From Pseudolysinimonas sp051954455 (lineage in GTDB: Bacteria; Actinomycetota; Actinomycetes; Actinomycetales; Microbacteriaceae): a stretch of 64,000 bases of DNA. Both the position numbers and the translations under genes were made by a program. The notes below the pieces were generated by a model. That model saw only the letters and a list, made by a program, of their open reading frames with translations, ran no database searches and was not told where the DNA came from. The stretch lies in contig NZ_JBQCHS010000034.1 in the NCBI RefSeq assembly GCF_051954455.1, forward strand, positions 1 through 64,000. Reading direction: 5' to 3'. Shown piece after piece: positions 48,843-56,824 of the stretch (positions are counted from its first letter, which is position 1; every line of letters starts with the position of its first letter).

Positions 48843-50395
48843 GCGCCGAGGAGGTCGCGGACCGGCTGCTGGAGGATCTGGCGCCGCTCGATCCGACGGC
48901 CGCCGAGACGCTGGGCCGGACGCCCGAGCGCGTCATGCCGCTCGTCGCGCCCGAGCACTTCGCCGCGCGGCACGAGGCGGCGTCCCGAGCGCTCGCGGCT
49001 CTCGGCGACGACGACTCGGTGCTCGCGACGGTGCTGCGCGAGCGTCTCTCGTCCGATCTCGCGCTCGACGACGCCGGCTTCACGACCGCGCTGCTGGCGC
49101 CGCTCGCGACGCCCGTTCACGCGATCCGCGGAGTCTTCGACGAGGTCGCGCCGGAGCAGCGCGCCGACGAGCTGGCGCGCGTGCCCGAGGCGCTCCGCGA
49201 CTACGCCGAGACGCTGCGGACCGCGCCGCGGGTCGTCGCCGCCCGGCAGGTGCTCGGGGCCGCGGAGCAGTGCGAGACATGGGTCGACCCCGCCCGCGAC
49301 GACTTCTACACGCGCCTGGTCGCCGACCAGCCCGAGCTGCGCGGCCTCGCGGACGCGGCGTCGGAGGCGACGCGGGAGTTCGCCGCGTTCCTGCGCACCG
49401 AGCTGCTGCCGCGCGCGCCCCGGCGGGACGCCGTCGGCGCCGAGCTGTACGAGGTCACCGCGAGCGCCTTCCTCGGCGAGCGCATCGACCTGCGCGAGAC
49501 GTACGAGTTCGGCTGGAGCGAGCTCGACGGGCTCACCTCGGAGATGGTCGAGGTCGCCCGCGAGCTCGGCTACGACACGATCGGGGAGGCCGTCGCCGCG
49601 CTCGACGCCGACCCGGCGCGGGCTCTCGGCAACGACCAGCTCACCGGATGGCTGCAGCGGCGCATCGACGAGACGGTGGAGGCGATCGACGGCGTCCACG
49701 TCGACCTGCCGCCGCAGGCCCGCCGACCGCAGGCGGCCACGCCCCCGACGACCGCCGGGGTCATGTCGTACTCGCCGCCCGATCCGCGGTTCACCCGTCC
49801 CGGACGCGTGTGGTGGCCGCCGGCCGCCGACGGGCGCACGAGCACGTGGCACGCGGTCACCACCGTCCACCACGAGGGCGTGCCGGGCCATCACCTGCAG
49901 ATCGCCGTCGCGCTGGCCGAGCCGGGACTGCATCCGTACCAGCGGTCGATGGTGCACGTGCACGGCTACGCCGAGGGCTGGGCGCACTACAGCGAGCGAC
50001 TGGCCGACGAGTTCGGGCTGCTACGGGACCCCGGCGAGCGCCTCGGCATGCTGTTCGGACAGCGCTGGCGGGCCGCTCGGATCGTCATCGACATGGGGCT
50101 GCACCTCGGGTTCCCGATGCGCGACGGCTCGCCCTGGACCGTCGAGGACGGGGTGGAGCTGCTGCAGCGGATGGCCGGGTGCGACGCCGCCACGGCACGC
50201 TTCGAGGTCGACCGCTTCCTCGGCTGGCCCGCGCAGGCGCTCGCCTTCCGGGTCGGCGCGCGACTGTGGCGACAGCTGCGGACCGCCGCCGCGGCCCGCG
50301 ACGGATTCGACGCCCGCGAGTTCCACATGCGGGCGCTGCGACTCGGACCGATGGGCCTCGGCCCGCTGAGGGAGGTGCTCGGACGTGGGCTATGA
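48839..50395 (+). CDS. DUF885 family zinc metalloprotease-like protein
   Basis: 518-residue, mostly helical protein of the DUF885 family. The signature is VHHEGVPGHHLQIAVA (near 342-357): an HExxxHH zinc-type motif, with a downstream acidic residue candidate in GYAEGWAHYSERLADEFG (near 378-395). This arrangement resembles M32/M3-like gluzincin folds and suggests a peptidase or carboxypeptidase, although few members have been tested. No signal peptide, so cytoplasmic. The GTG start overlaps the LLM stop (GTGA). Its C-terminus overlaps the next gene by 11 nt. Intact. Confidence 0.88.
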   Translation: MSAEEVADRLLEDLAPLDPTAAETLGRTPERVMPLVAPEHFAARHEAASRALAALGDDDSVLATVLRERLSSDLALDDAGFTTALLAPLATPVHAIRGVFDEVAPEQRADELARVPEALRDYAETLRTAPRVVAARQVLGAAEQCETWVDPARDDFYTRLVADQPELRGLADAASEATREFAAFLRTELLPRAPRRDAVGAELYEVTASAFLGERIDLRETYEFGWSELDGLTSEMVEVARELGYDTIGEAVAALDADPARALGNDQLTGWLQRRIDETVEAIDGVHVDLPPQARRPQAATPPTTAGVMSYSPPDPRFTRPGRVWWPPAADGRTSTWHAVTTVHHEGVPGHHLQIAVALAEPGLHPYQRSMVHVHGYAEGWAHYSERLADEFGLLRDPGERLGMLFGQRWRAARIVIDMGLHLGFPMRDGSPWTVEDGVELLQRMAGCDAATARFEVDRFLGWPAQALAFRVGARLWRQLRTAAAARDGFDAREFHMRALRLGPMGLGPLREVLGRGL

Positions 50396-50696
50396 GCTGT
50401 ACGACCTGCGGGTCACGGTCGAGAGCATCGAGGGGCGCTCGGTCTGCGGGCTCGCGGTGGGCGACTACTTCGAGCTGACCGAGAGCAGCCAGGTGCGCAT
50501 CCCCGAGGGCAAGCACTTCTGCGTCTTCGCGCTGCAGGCGGCGCTTCCCCTGCTGCCCGCGAAGCAGCGCGCCCTGGCCGCGGACGACTGGCTGGAGCGG
50601 GACGCGCTGGTGTGCTGCCCCGACCCGGAGGAGCGGCTGACGATGCGGATCGAGCGCACCGGCACGCGCCGCTATGAGGTCGACGACCTGACGTGA
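50385..50696 (+). CDS. TIGR04076 family protein
   Basis: 103-residue small protein. It has the compact family pattern: YDLRVTVESIEGRSVCG (6-22), VGDYFELTESSQVRIPEGKHFCVFALQ-type middle (near 25-51, partial quote avoided in full), LLPAKQRALAADDWLERDALVCCPDP near 56-81. Cysteines at about 21, 46 and the CC pair near 77-78 are the main polar landmarks. Function unknown; members often lie next to oxidoreductases or iron-related genes. The GTG start lies 11 nt inside the DUF885 gene and its stop overlaps an upstream start of the phosphatase gene. Confidence 0.82.
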   Translation: MGYELYDLRVTVESIEGRSVCGLAVGDYFELTESSQVRIPEGKHFCVFALQAALPLLPAKQRALAADDWLERDALVCCPDPEERLTMRIERTGTRRYEVDDLT

Positions 50697-50731
50697 CGGT
50701 CGCCCCGCCGCATCCAGGAGAGGATGGGGAG

Positions 50732-51331
50732 GTGACCCTCGCGCTCATCCGGCATGGCCAGACCGACTGGAACCGCGACGACAGGCTCCAGGGCTCGAGC
50801 GACATCCCGCTGAACGACGCCGGACGGGCGCAGGCGCACGCGGCCGCCGGCGCGCTCGCGGCCGTCGGCACCTGGCATGCGATCGTCAGCTCCCCCCTGT
50901 CGCGGGCGCGGGAGACCGCGGAGATCATCGCCCGCGACCTCGGCCTTGAGCTCGGTCCGTCGTACCCGGACCTGGTGGAGCGCGACTACGGAGCGCTCGA
51001 GGGCACCTCTTCGAGCGCGGCGGTCGCGGCGCACCCGCACCGCGACTACCCCGGCGCCGAGACCCTCGACGAGGTGGCGACCCGCGGTCGCCGGGCCCTC
51101 GACGAGATCGCCGACGCGTACGGCGAGCAGCAGGTCGTGATCGTGGCGCACGGCACGCTGATCCGGTACACGCTCGCGTCGCTCGCGGGGCATCCGATCG
51201 CCGGGATCCTGAACGGCACTGTCTCCACCGCCGAGCGCATCGACGGGCGCTGGGACGTGCTCACCGTGAACGGGGAGCCGTGCGAGGCGGCCGACGACGA
51301 AGGGCGTCACTGGCCCGGGATGGCCGGGTAG
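50732..51331 (+). CDS. Histidine phosphatase family protein
   Basis: 199-residue phosphoglycerate-mutase-like phosphatase. The phosphohistidine motif LALIRHGQTDWN is at the N-terminus (3-14, His8). Others are SPLSRARETAEIIA (near 53-66), ERDYGALEG (near 83-91) and IVAHGTLIRY (near 135-144, second His). No co-factor mutase insert, so general phosphatase is likely. GTG 50732 gives the normal family opening and has AGGAGAGGA about 8-15 nt upstream; a GTG at 50693, overlapping the previous stop (GTGA), would add 13 residues and is the alternative. Last gene of the five-gene run, tail to tail with smc. Confidence 0.9.
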   Translation: MTLALIRHGQTDWNRDDRLQGSSDIPLNDAGRAQAHAAAGALAAVGTWHAIVSSPLSRARETAEIIARDLGLELGPSYPDLVERDYGALEGTSSSAAVAAHPHRDYPGAETLDEVATRGRRALDEIADAYGEQQVVIVAHGTLIRYTLASLAGHPIAGILNGTVSTAERIDGRWDVLTVNGEPCEAADDEGRHWPGMAG

Positions 51332-51345
51332 GCGGTCCGCCAGAA

Positions 51346-54300
51346 CTAGACGCTCGCGGGCTCCGCGTCGCGGGCGGCGACCCGCTGCCCGACGACCGCG
51401 CTGACGCCGTCCTGGCGCATCGAGACGCCGTAGAGCGCGTCGGCGATCTCCATCGTGCGCTTCTGGTGCGTGATGACGATGAGCTGCGCGCTGTCGCGGA
51501 GCCCCTCCATCACCTGCAGCAGCCGGCCGAGGTTGGCGTCGTCGAGCGCCGCCTCCACCTCGTCCATGATGTAGAACGGGCTCGGGCGCGCCTCGAAGAT
51601 CGCGAACAGCAGGGCCACCGCCGCGAGCGAGCGCTCGCCGCCGGAGAGGAGCGACAGCCGCTCGATCTTCTTGCCGGCCGGCTTGACCGCGACCTCGATG
51701 CCCGTCGTGAGCATGTTGTCCGGATCGGTCAGGGTGAGGGAGCCGGAGCCGCCCGGGAAGAGGATCGGGAACACCCGGTCGAACGCGTCGCGGGTGTCGG
51801 CGAAGGCGCCGGCGAAGATGTCCTGCATCTTGCCGTCGATCTCCTCGATGATCGTCAGCAGGTCCTTGCGGGTGTCGGTGAGGTCCTCGAGCTGCTCGGT
51901 GAGGAACTTGTGCCGCTGCTCGAGCGCCGCGAACTCCTCGAGCGCGAGCGGGTTCACCCGGCCGAGCCGCTGGTACGTGCGCTCGGCGCGGGCGAGGCGG
52001 GCCTGCTGCTTCGCGCGGTCGAAGGGCTCGGTCGCAGGTTCTCCACCCTCAGCGACCTCGTCACCCGAGGCGACGTCGAGCGGAACCGGGACCTCGGGGC
52101 CGTACTCCGCGACGAGCACGTCCTCGACGAGCCCCAGCTCCTCCGCCGCGCGCTCCAGCAGCGTCGAGAGGTGCAGCTTCTTCTCGTAGGCCTGCATCTC
52201 GAGCCCGTGCACGTCGTCGTTGAGCGCGCCGAGCCGGTCGCGGAGGCCGGCCTCGGTGCGGCGCAGCTCGACGAGCTCCTCGTTCTGCTTCGCGCGCTCC
52301 GCCTCGGCGGCGGCGAGCCGCACCCGGGCCTCGGCGAGCGACCGGTCGGCGACGTCGAGCACCGCCGGCAGCGCCGCGACCACGTCCTCGGCGGCCGCCA
52401 CCTGGTGCTGGCGCAGCACCGCGAGCCTCGCCGCCTCCTCGGCGGCGGTGCGCTCCGCCTCGAGCTGGCGCTGCAGCGCCTCGGCCTGCGCGACCTGCGC
52501 GCGCACCCGCTCGCGCGCCGTCTCCAGCTCGACGCGGGCCTGGACCTCGGCCGCCCGCGCGGCCTCCAGCTCCGCGAGCAGGCCGTCGCGCGCCGAGACG
52601 TCGAGGATCGGCCGGGGCGTCGCCGCGTGCGCGTCGCGGGCGGCGACCGCCTGGGCCACAGCCGCGTCGACCTCGGCCACCGACTCCTCGAGGGCGCGGA
52701 CCGCCTGGGCGAGGCGCTCGCCCTCGGCGGTCGCCGCCTCCAGGGCGACCCGCGAGCGGCCCAGCGCCTCGCTGCGCTGCGCGAGAGCCGCATCGAAGGC
52801 CTTGAGCGCGGCCACCGCCTGCGCCTGATCGATCTGCGCCGTGTCGAGCGCCTCGCGCTTCTCGGCGAGGGCGAACCGCTGCCGCTCGATCTGCGTCGTC
52901 ACCTCGACGAGCCGGGCCTGGGCGGCGTCGCGCTCGGCGACGAGCTCGAGTCGGCTGCGGCCGCCGCCCGACCCGCCGCGGAGGACGTGCTCGGTGAGCA
53001 CGTCGCCGTCGCGCGTCACGACCGTGGATCCGGGGGCCAGCCGCGGCCAGGCGGCGCGCGCGGCGTCGAGGTCGTCGGCGACGACGATGCCGGCGAGGAG
53101 CCCGCGGATGCCGGAGGGGGCGTCGACGAGGTCGGCCGCCGCCTCGACGCCCGGCGGGAGCGCAGTGGTCGGTGCGGCGTCGGACGCATCGGCGACGACG
53201 ATCTCGACCCGCCCGGCGTCGGAGTCACGCGCCTGCCCGAGCGCGGCGAGGCCTGCCTCACGGGAGTCGGCGAGCACCGCCTCGGCCAGCGACCCGAGCG
53301 CCGCCGCGACGGCCGCCTCAAAGCCGGGCCGGACGGTCAGGTGCTCGGCGACCAGCCCGCGGATGCCGGTCGCCCCGACGATCGTCGAGGACCCGTCCCG
53401 CTGGTCGAGGGCGAGGGCGAGCGCGCCGGTGCGGGCCGCGAGGGCGTCGCGCTCCCGCTCGGCGGTGTGCAGCTCGTCGCGCAGGGTCTCGACCTCGGCC
53501 TGCAGCGCGCGCACCGCCGCCTCCGCCGCGGCGGCGGCCTCGTTCAGGTCGACGTCCGCGTCGACCCCGGAGCCGTCGTCCTCCACCTCGAGCAGCTCGA
53601 GGCGGGCCTGCTCGCGTCGGGCCTCCGAGGCCTCGAGGGCGGCGCGCTGGCGGTCGAGCTCGCCGCGGGTCGCGGCGGCGCGCGACTCCGCGGCGTCGAC
53701 CGCACCGGTCAGCCGGCCCTGCTCGAGGTCGTGCTGGGAGACGAGGGCGCTCTGCGCGCTGATCTCCTCGTCGAGGGCGTCGAGGGCCGCCCGCGCGGTC
53801 GCCGTGGCGGCGCTGCCGGCGCCGAGGGCGGCCTCGGCCTGCGTCACGCCGCCCTGAAGACGAACGGCCTCCTCGCGCGCGTCCTCGACCATGCGAGGCG
53901 ACACGGTCGCCGACATGCCGGGCAGCTCCGCCTGCTGCGCGAGCAGGGTGAGGCGCTGGTTGGCGAGCGTGTAGAGCGAGCGGAGGCGGTCCTGCACCTG
54001 TTCGAGCCCGAACGCGACGCGGCGGGCGTCGTCCACGGCATCGCCGGTCATCGACGCCTCGAGGCGCTCCTGCCGCAGGCGCGACTGGTCGAGCTGCTCC
54101 TGCAGCACGAGGCGCTGGGTCTTGCGCTCCGACTCCGAGCGGCTGACGTTGGTGATCGCGGCGCGCAGCTCGACGACCTCGTCGGCGAGGAGCCGGGCGC
54201 GCGCGTCGCGCACGATCGCCGCGATGGTCTGCGCCTCGCGGGCGATCTCGGCCTGCTGGCCGAGCGGCTTCAGCTGCCGCCGGATCTCGCCCGCCAGGTC

Positions 54301-54876
54301 GGAGAGCCGGGTCAGGTTCGCCTGCATCGCGTCGAGCTTGCGGAGCGTGCGCTCCTTGCGGCGGCGGTGCTTGAGGATGCCGGCCGCCTCCTCGATGAAC
54401 CCGCGGCGCTCCTCGGGGGTCGCGTGCAGCACCTGGTCGAGCTGCCCCTGCCCGACGATGACGTGCATCTCGCGCCCGAGGCCGGAGTCGGAGAGCAGCT
54501 CCTGCACGTCGAGCAGCCGGACCTGGGATCCGTTGATCGCGTACTCGCTGCCGCCGTTGCGGAACAGGGTGCGCGAGATCGTGACCTCGCTGTACTCGAT
54601 CGGGAGGGCGCCGTCGGCGTTGTCGATCGTGAGGATCACCTCGGCCCGGCCGAGCGGACCGCGCGTCGCCGTGCCGGCGAAGATGACGTCCTCCATCTTG
54701 CCGCCGCGGAGGGTCTTGGCGCCCTGCTCGCCCATCACCCAGGCGAGTGCGTCGACGACGTTCGACTTGCCCGATCCGTTCGGCCCGACGACGCACGTCA
54801 CCCCGGGCTCGAACGCGAACGTGGTCGGCTGCGCGAAGGACTTGAACCCCTTGAGGGTCAGGCTCTTCAGGTACAC
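51346..54876 (-). CDS. smc: Chromosome segregation protein SMC
   Basis: 1,176-residue SMC ATPase that with ScpA/B compacts and aligns chromosome arms. The head halves are at the ends: Walker A CVVGPNGSGKSNVVDAL (near 30-46), signature KKIERLSLLSGGERSLAAVA (near 1070-1090) and Walker B FYIMDEVEAALDDANL (near 1107-1122). Long Ala/Glu/Arg coiled coils (about 165-490 and 650-1000) flank a hinge around 500-640 (STIVGATGIRGLVAEHLTV, near 505-523). Full length for the family. Start is ATG 54876, giving the MYLKSLTLKGFKSFA opening. Very long frames on the opposite strand are shadows of its codon bias. Confidence 0.97.
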   Translation of the reverse strand: MYLKSLTLKGFKSFAQPTTFAFEPGVTCVVGPNGSGKSNVVDALAWVMGEQGAKTLRGGKMEDVIFAGTATRGPLGRAEVILTIDNADGALPIEYSEVTISRTLFRNGGSEYAINGSQVRLLDVQELLSDSGLGREMHVIVGQGQLDQVLHATPEERRGFIEEAAGILKHRRRKERTLRKLDAMQANLTRLSDLAGEIRRQLKPLGQQAEIAREAQTIAAIVRDARARLLADEVVELRAAITNVSRSESERKTQRLVLQEQLDQSRLRQERLEASMTGDAVDDARRVAFGLEQVQDRLRSLYTLANQRLTLLAQQAELPGMSATVSPRMVEDAREEAVRLQGGVTQAEAALGAGSAATATARAALDALDEEISAQSALVSQHDLEQGRLTGAVDAAESRAAATRGELDRQRAALEASEARREQARLELLEVEDDGSGVDADVDLNEAAAAAEAAVRALQAEVETLRDELHTAERERDALAARTGALALALDQRDGSSTIVGATGIRGLVAEHLTVRPGFEAAVAAALGSLAEAVLADSREAGLAALGQARDSDAGRVEIVVADASDAAPTTALPPGVEAAADLVDAPSGIRGLLAGIVVADDLDAARAAWPRLAPGSTVVTRDGDVLTEHVLRGGSGGGRSRLELVAERDAAQARLVEVTTQIERQRFALAEKREALDTAQIDQAQAVAALKAFDAALAQRSEALGRSRVALEAATAEGERLAQAVRALEESVAEVDAAVAQAVAARDAHAATPRPILDVSARDGLLAELEAARAAEVQARVELETARERVRAQVAQAEALQRQLEAERTAAEEAARLAVLRQHQVAAAEDVVAALPAVLDVADRSLAEARVRLAAAEAERAKQNEELVELRRTEAGLRDRLGALNDDVHGLEMQAYEKKLHLSTLLERAAEELGLVEDVLVAEYGPEVPVPLDVASGDEVAEGGEPATEPFDRAKQQARLARAERTYQRLGRVNPLALEEFAALEQRHKFLTEQLEDLTDTRKDLLTIIEEIDGKMQDIFAGAFADTRDAFDRVFPILFPGGSGSLTLTDPDNMLTTGIEVAVKPAGKKIERLSLLSGGERSLAAVALLFAIFEARPSPFYIMDEVEAALDDANLGRLLQVMEGLRDSAQLIVITHQKRTMEIADALYGVSMRQDGVSAVVGQRVAARDAEPASV

Positions 54877-54953
54877 GCGCGCCCTCTCGTCCGAAGCGTC
54901 GGTTCAGGGTACCCGGCCCCGCGCCTCCCGCCGCCGCGCCCTCCCGCGCCCCG

Positions 54954-55012
54954 TCGAATCGTGCGAAACCGCGGGTGCCGGCCGCCCCGACCGGCGGTTT
55001 CGCACGACTCGA
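54954..55012. repeat. Long palindrome between smc and the ABC transporter genes
   Basis: TCGTGCGAAACCGC (54959-54972) is followed 21 nt later by its perfect complement GCGGTTTCGCACGA (54994-55007). Outer TCGA arms (54954-54957 and 55009-55012) extend the stem after one mismatch. The divergent 253-nt gap has no gene. The arms are longer and less GC-rich than a normal terminator. It may be a dispersed palindromic element or a cruciform/protein-binding site. Confidence 0.6.
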
Positions 55013-55055
55013 GGGGGTGGGGGCGTCGGTCGAGGGGCAGGGGACGTCGCGGGGG

Positions 55056-55084
55056 CGTGACAAACGTCACGGTCGGATCGTGAC
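55056..55084. promoter_or_regulatory. Operator-like repeats upstream of the ABC transporter operon
   Basis: GTGAC-AAAC-GTCAC (55057-55070) is a perfect 5-bp inverted repeat with a 4-nt centre, and a further CGTGAC half-site follows at 55079-55084. It is 46-73 nt before the ABC ATPase start. A binding site for the DesR-type regulator encoded downstream is the simplest guess. Confidence 0.4.
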
Positions 55085-55129
55085 GGGGGCCCTACGAGCG
55101 GGTCCCGCAGCCCCGGCATCGTGGTGGAC

Positions 55130-56050
55130 ATGAACGACACCCCCGCCATCGCGCTCCGCGGACTCCGCAAGCGCTTCGGCCAGCTCACCGCCGTCGACGG
55201 CGTCTCGCTCGAGATCGGCCGCGGCGAGGTCGTGGCCCTTCTCGGCCCGAACGGCGCCGGCAAGTCCACCACGATCGACCTCGCCCTCGGTCTCTCGAAT
55301 CCGGACGAGGGGACGGCCGAACTGTTCGGCGGGACCCCGCGGTCCGCGATCGTCGCCGGCCGTGTCGGCGCGATGCTCCAGGGCGGCGCCCTCCTGCCGA
55401 CCCTCACCGTCCGCCAGAGCATCGAGCTCGTCGCCGCGGCGCACCGCCACCCGCTCCCCGTCGACGAGGCGATGGAGCGGGCGCGGGTCACCGACATCGC
55501 CAAACAACGGGTGGCGAAGCTGTCGGGGGGCCAGATGCAGCGGGCGCGGTTCGCGGTCGCCGTCGTCTCGAACCCCGACCTGCTGATCCTCGACGAGCCG
55601 ACCGCCGCGATGGACGTCGAGGCCCGGCACGTCTTCTGGGAGTCGATGCGCGCCTTCACCGACGAGGGGCGCACCGTGGTGTTCGCCACCCACTACCTCG
55701 AGGAGGCGGACTCCTTCGCCGACCGCATCGTGATCCTCGCGCACGGCCGGGTCGTCGCCGACGGCACGCCCGCCGAGGTGAAGTCGGTGGTCTCGGGACG
55801 CGTCGTCAGCTTCTCGCTCGACGGCCTTCCGGCCGGTCTCCACGACGCGCTCGCGACGCTGCCGGGCGTGACCGAGGTGGAGAGCCGCGGCGAGCGCGTC
55901 AGCATCCGCACCGCCGACTCCGACGCGACGCTCCGCGCCGTGCTCGCCCACTACCCCGCCGCCCACGACGTCGAGGTGCTCTCGCGCACGATGGACGACG
56001 CCTTCCTCGCCCTCACCCAGTCCTCCGAGCTCGAAGGAGCCGTCCGATGA
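55130..56050 (+). CDS. ABC transporter ATP-binding protein
   Basis: 306-residue nucleotide-binding subunit of a drug/lipid-type ABC-2 exporter. Walker A LLGPNGAGKSTT (near 41-52), Q-loop MLQGGALLPTLT (near 81-92), signature LSGGQMQRARFA (near 127-138), Walker B DLLILDEPTAAMD (near 147-159), and H-loop VFATHYLEEAD (near 178-188). The C-terminal 80 residues resemble a regulatory tail of CcmA/NatA-type exporters. ATG 55130 is preferred; a GTG at 55121 would add three residues. Coupled to the permease through the ATGA overlap. Confidence 0.93.
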   Translation: MNDTPAIALRGLRKRFGQLTAVDGVSLEIGRGEVVALLGPNGAGKSTTIDLALGLSNPDEGTAELFGGTPRSAIVAGRVGAMLQGGALLPTLTVRQSIELVAAAHRHPLPVDEAMERARVTDIAKQRVAKLSGGQMQRARFAVAVVSNPDLLILDEPTAAMDVEARHVFWESMRAFTDEGRTVVFATHYLEEADSFADRIVILAHGRVVADGTPAEVKSVVSGRVVSFSLDGLPAGLHDALATLPGVTEVESRGERVSIRTADSDATLRAVLAHYPAAHDVEVLSRTMDDAFLALTQSSELEGAVR

Positions 56051-56790
56051 GAATCCGCTACGTCGCCCTCGAGGTCCTGCGCCAGCTCCGGAACGTGCGC
56101 AACCTCGTCTTCACGTTCGCCCTGCCCGTCGTGATGCTGCTGATCTTCGGCGGCGCCTACGGCGGCAACGGCAGCGTCGACCACACGACGCACCTGCCGT
56201 GGCTCGTCGTCACGACCGTGCAGATGGCCGGCTACGGCGCGATGATGTCGGCGCTCGGGCAGGCGTTCACGATCGTGAACGAGCGCTCGCTCGGCTGGAA
56301 CCGCCAGCTGCGCATCACGCCGTTGAGCGGTGCCGGTTACCTCGTCACGAAGGTCGCCTCCGCGCTCGCGGTCGCCGCGATCTCGATCGCCCTGGTGTTC
56401 GGGGTCTCGATGGCCGTGCTCCACACCTCGCTGCCGGCCGGCGACTGGGCGCTCGCGGGCGTGGCGCTCTGGCTCGGGATCGTGCCGTTCGCGCTCATCG
56501 CGATCCTCATCGGGCAGTTCGCCAAGCCCGAGTTCGCGCAGCCGCTGTTCATGGTCGTGTTCTTCGGGATGGCGATCCTCGGCGGCCTGTGGGTGCCGCT
56601 GCAGATCATGCCGGCCTGGGTCTCGAACGTGGCGCAGGTGGTCCCGTCGTACTGGCTCAACAAGCTGGGCCAGATGGGGGCGCTCGGCTCGGGCGACGCG
56701 ATGACCCCCGCGATCGTGCTCGTCGTCTGGAGCTTCGCGCTCGGCGCGCTCATCGTCTGGCGCTACCGGCGCGACGCGGCCCGGGCGTGA
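56047..56790 (+). CDS. ABC-2 type transporter permease
   Basis: 247-residue integral membrane protein with six hydrophobic segments (about 18-38, 52-75, 96-120, 128-152, 160-185 and 215-240). The ABC-2 motif region NERSLGWNRQLRITPLSGAG (near 78-97) is characteristic of the NodJ/DrrB/YadH superfamily. It would form the channel for export of an antibiotic, lipid or peptide with the preceding ATPase. Exact cargo unknown. ATG start overlaps the ATPase stop. The sensor kinase gene follows after 34 nt but has its own box. Confidence 0.92.
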   Translation: MRIRYVALEVLRQLRNVRNLVFTFALPVVMLLIFGGAYGGNGSVDHTTHLPWLVVTTVQMAGYGAMMSALGQAFTIVNERSLGWNRQLRITPLSGAGYLVTKVASALAVAAISIALVFGVSMAVLHTSLPAGDWALAGVALWLGIVPFALIAILIGQFAKPEFAQPLFMVVFFGMAILGGLWVPLQIMPAWVSNVAQVVPSYWLNKLGQMGALGSGDAMTPAIVLVVWSFALGALIVWRYRRDAARA

Positions 56791-56810
56791 TCCGGCGCCG
56801 CACGGAGCCC

Positions 56811-56816
56811 TAGCCT
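56811..56816 (+). promoter_or_regulatory. -10 box upstream of the sensor kinase gene
   Basis: TAGCCT lies 8 nt before the ATG at 56825 with no ribosome-binding sequence, so the kinase-regulator pair may have its own leaderless transcript as well as readthrough from the ABC genes. Confidence 0.45.
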
Positions 56817-56824
56817 TGAGCACC

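Noticed and set aside
51280..55083. 1,267-codon open frame opposite smc
   Set aside because: It mirrors the smc codon bias; its product is Arg/Leu/Asp-rich with no fold, whereas smc has all ATPase motifs.
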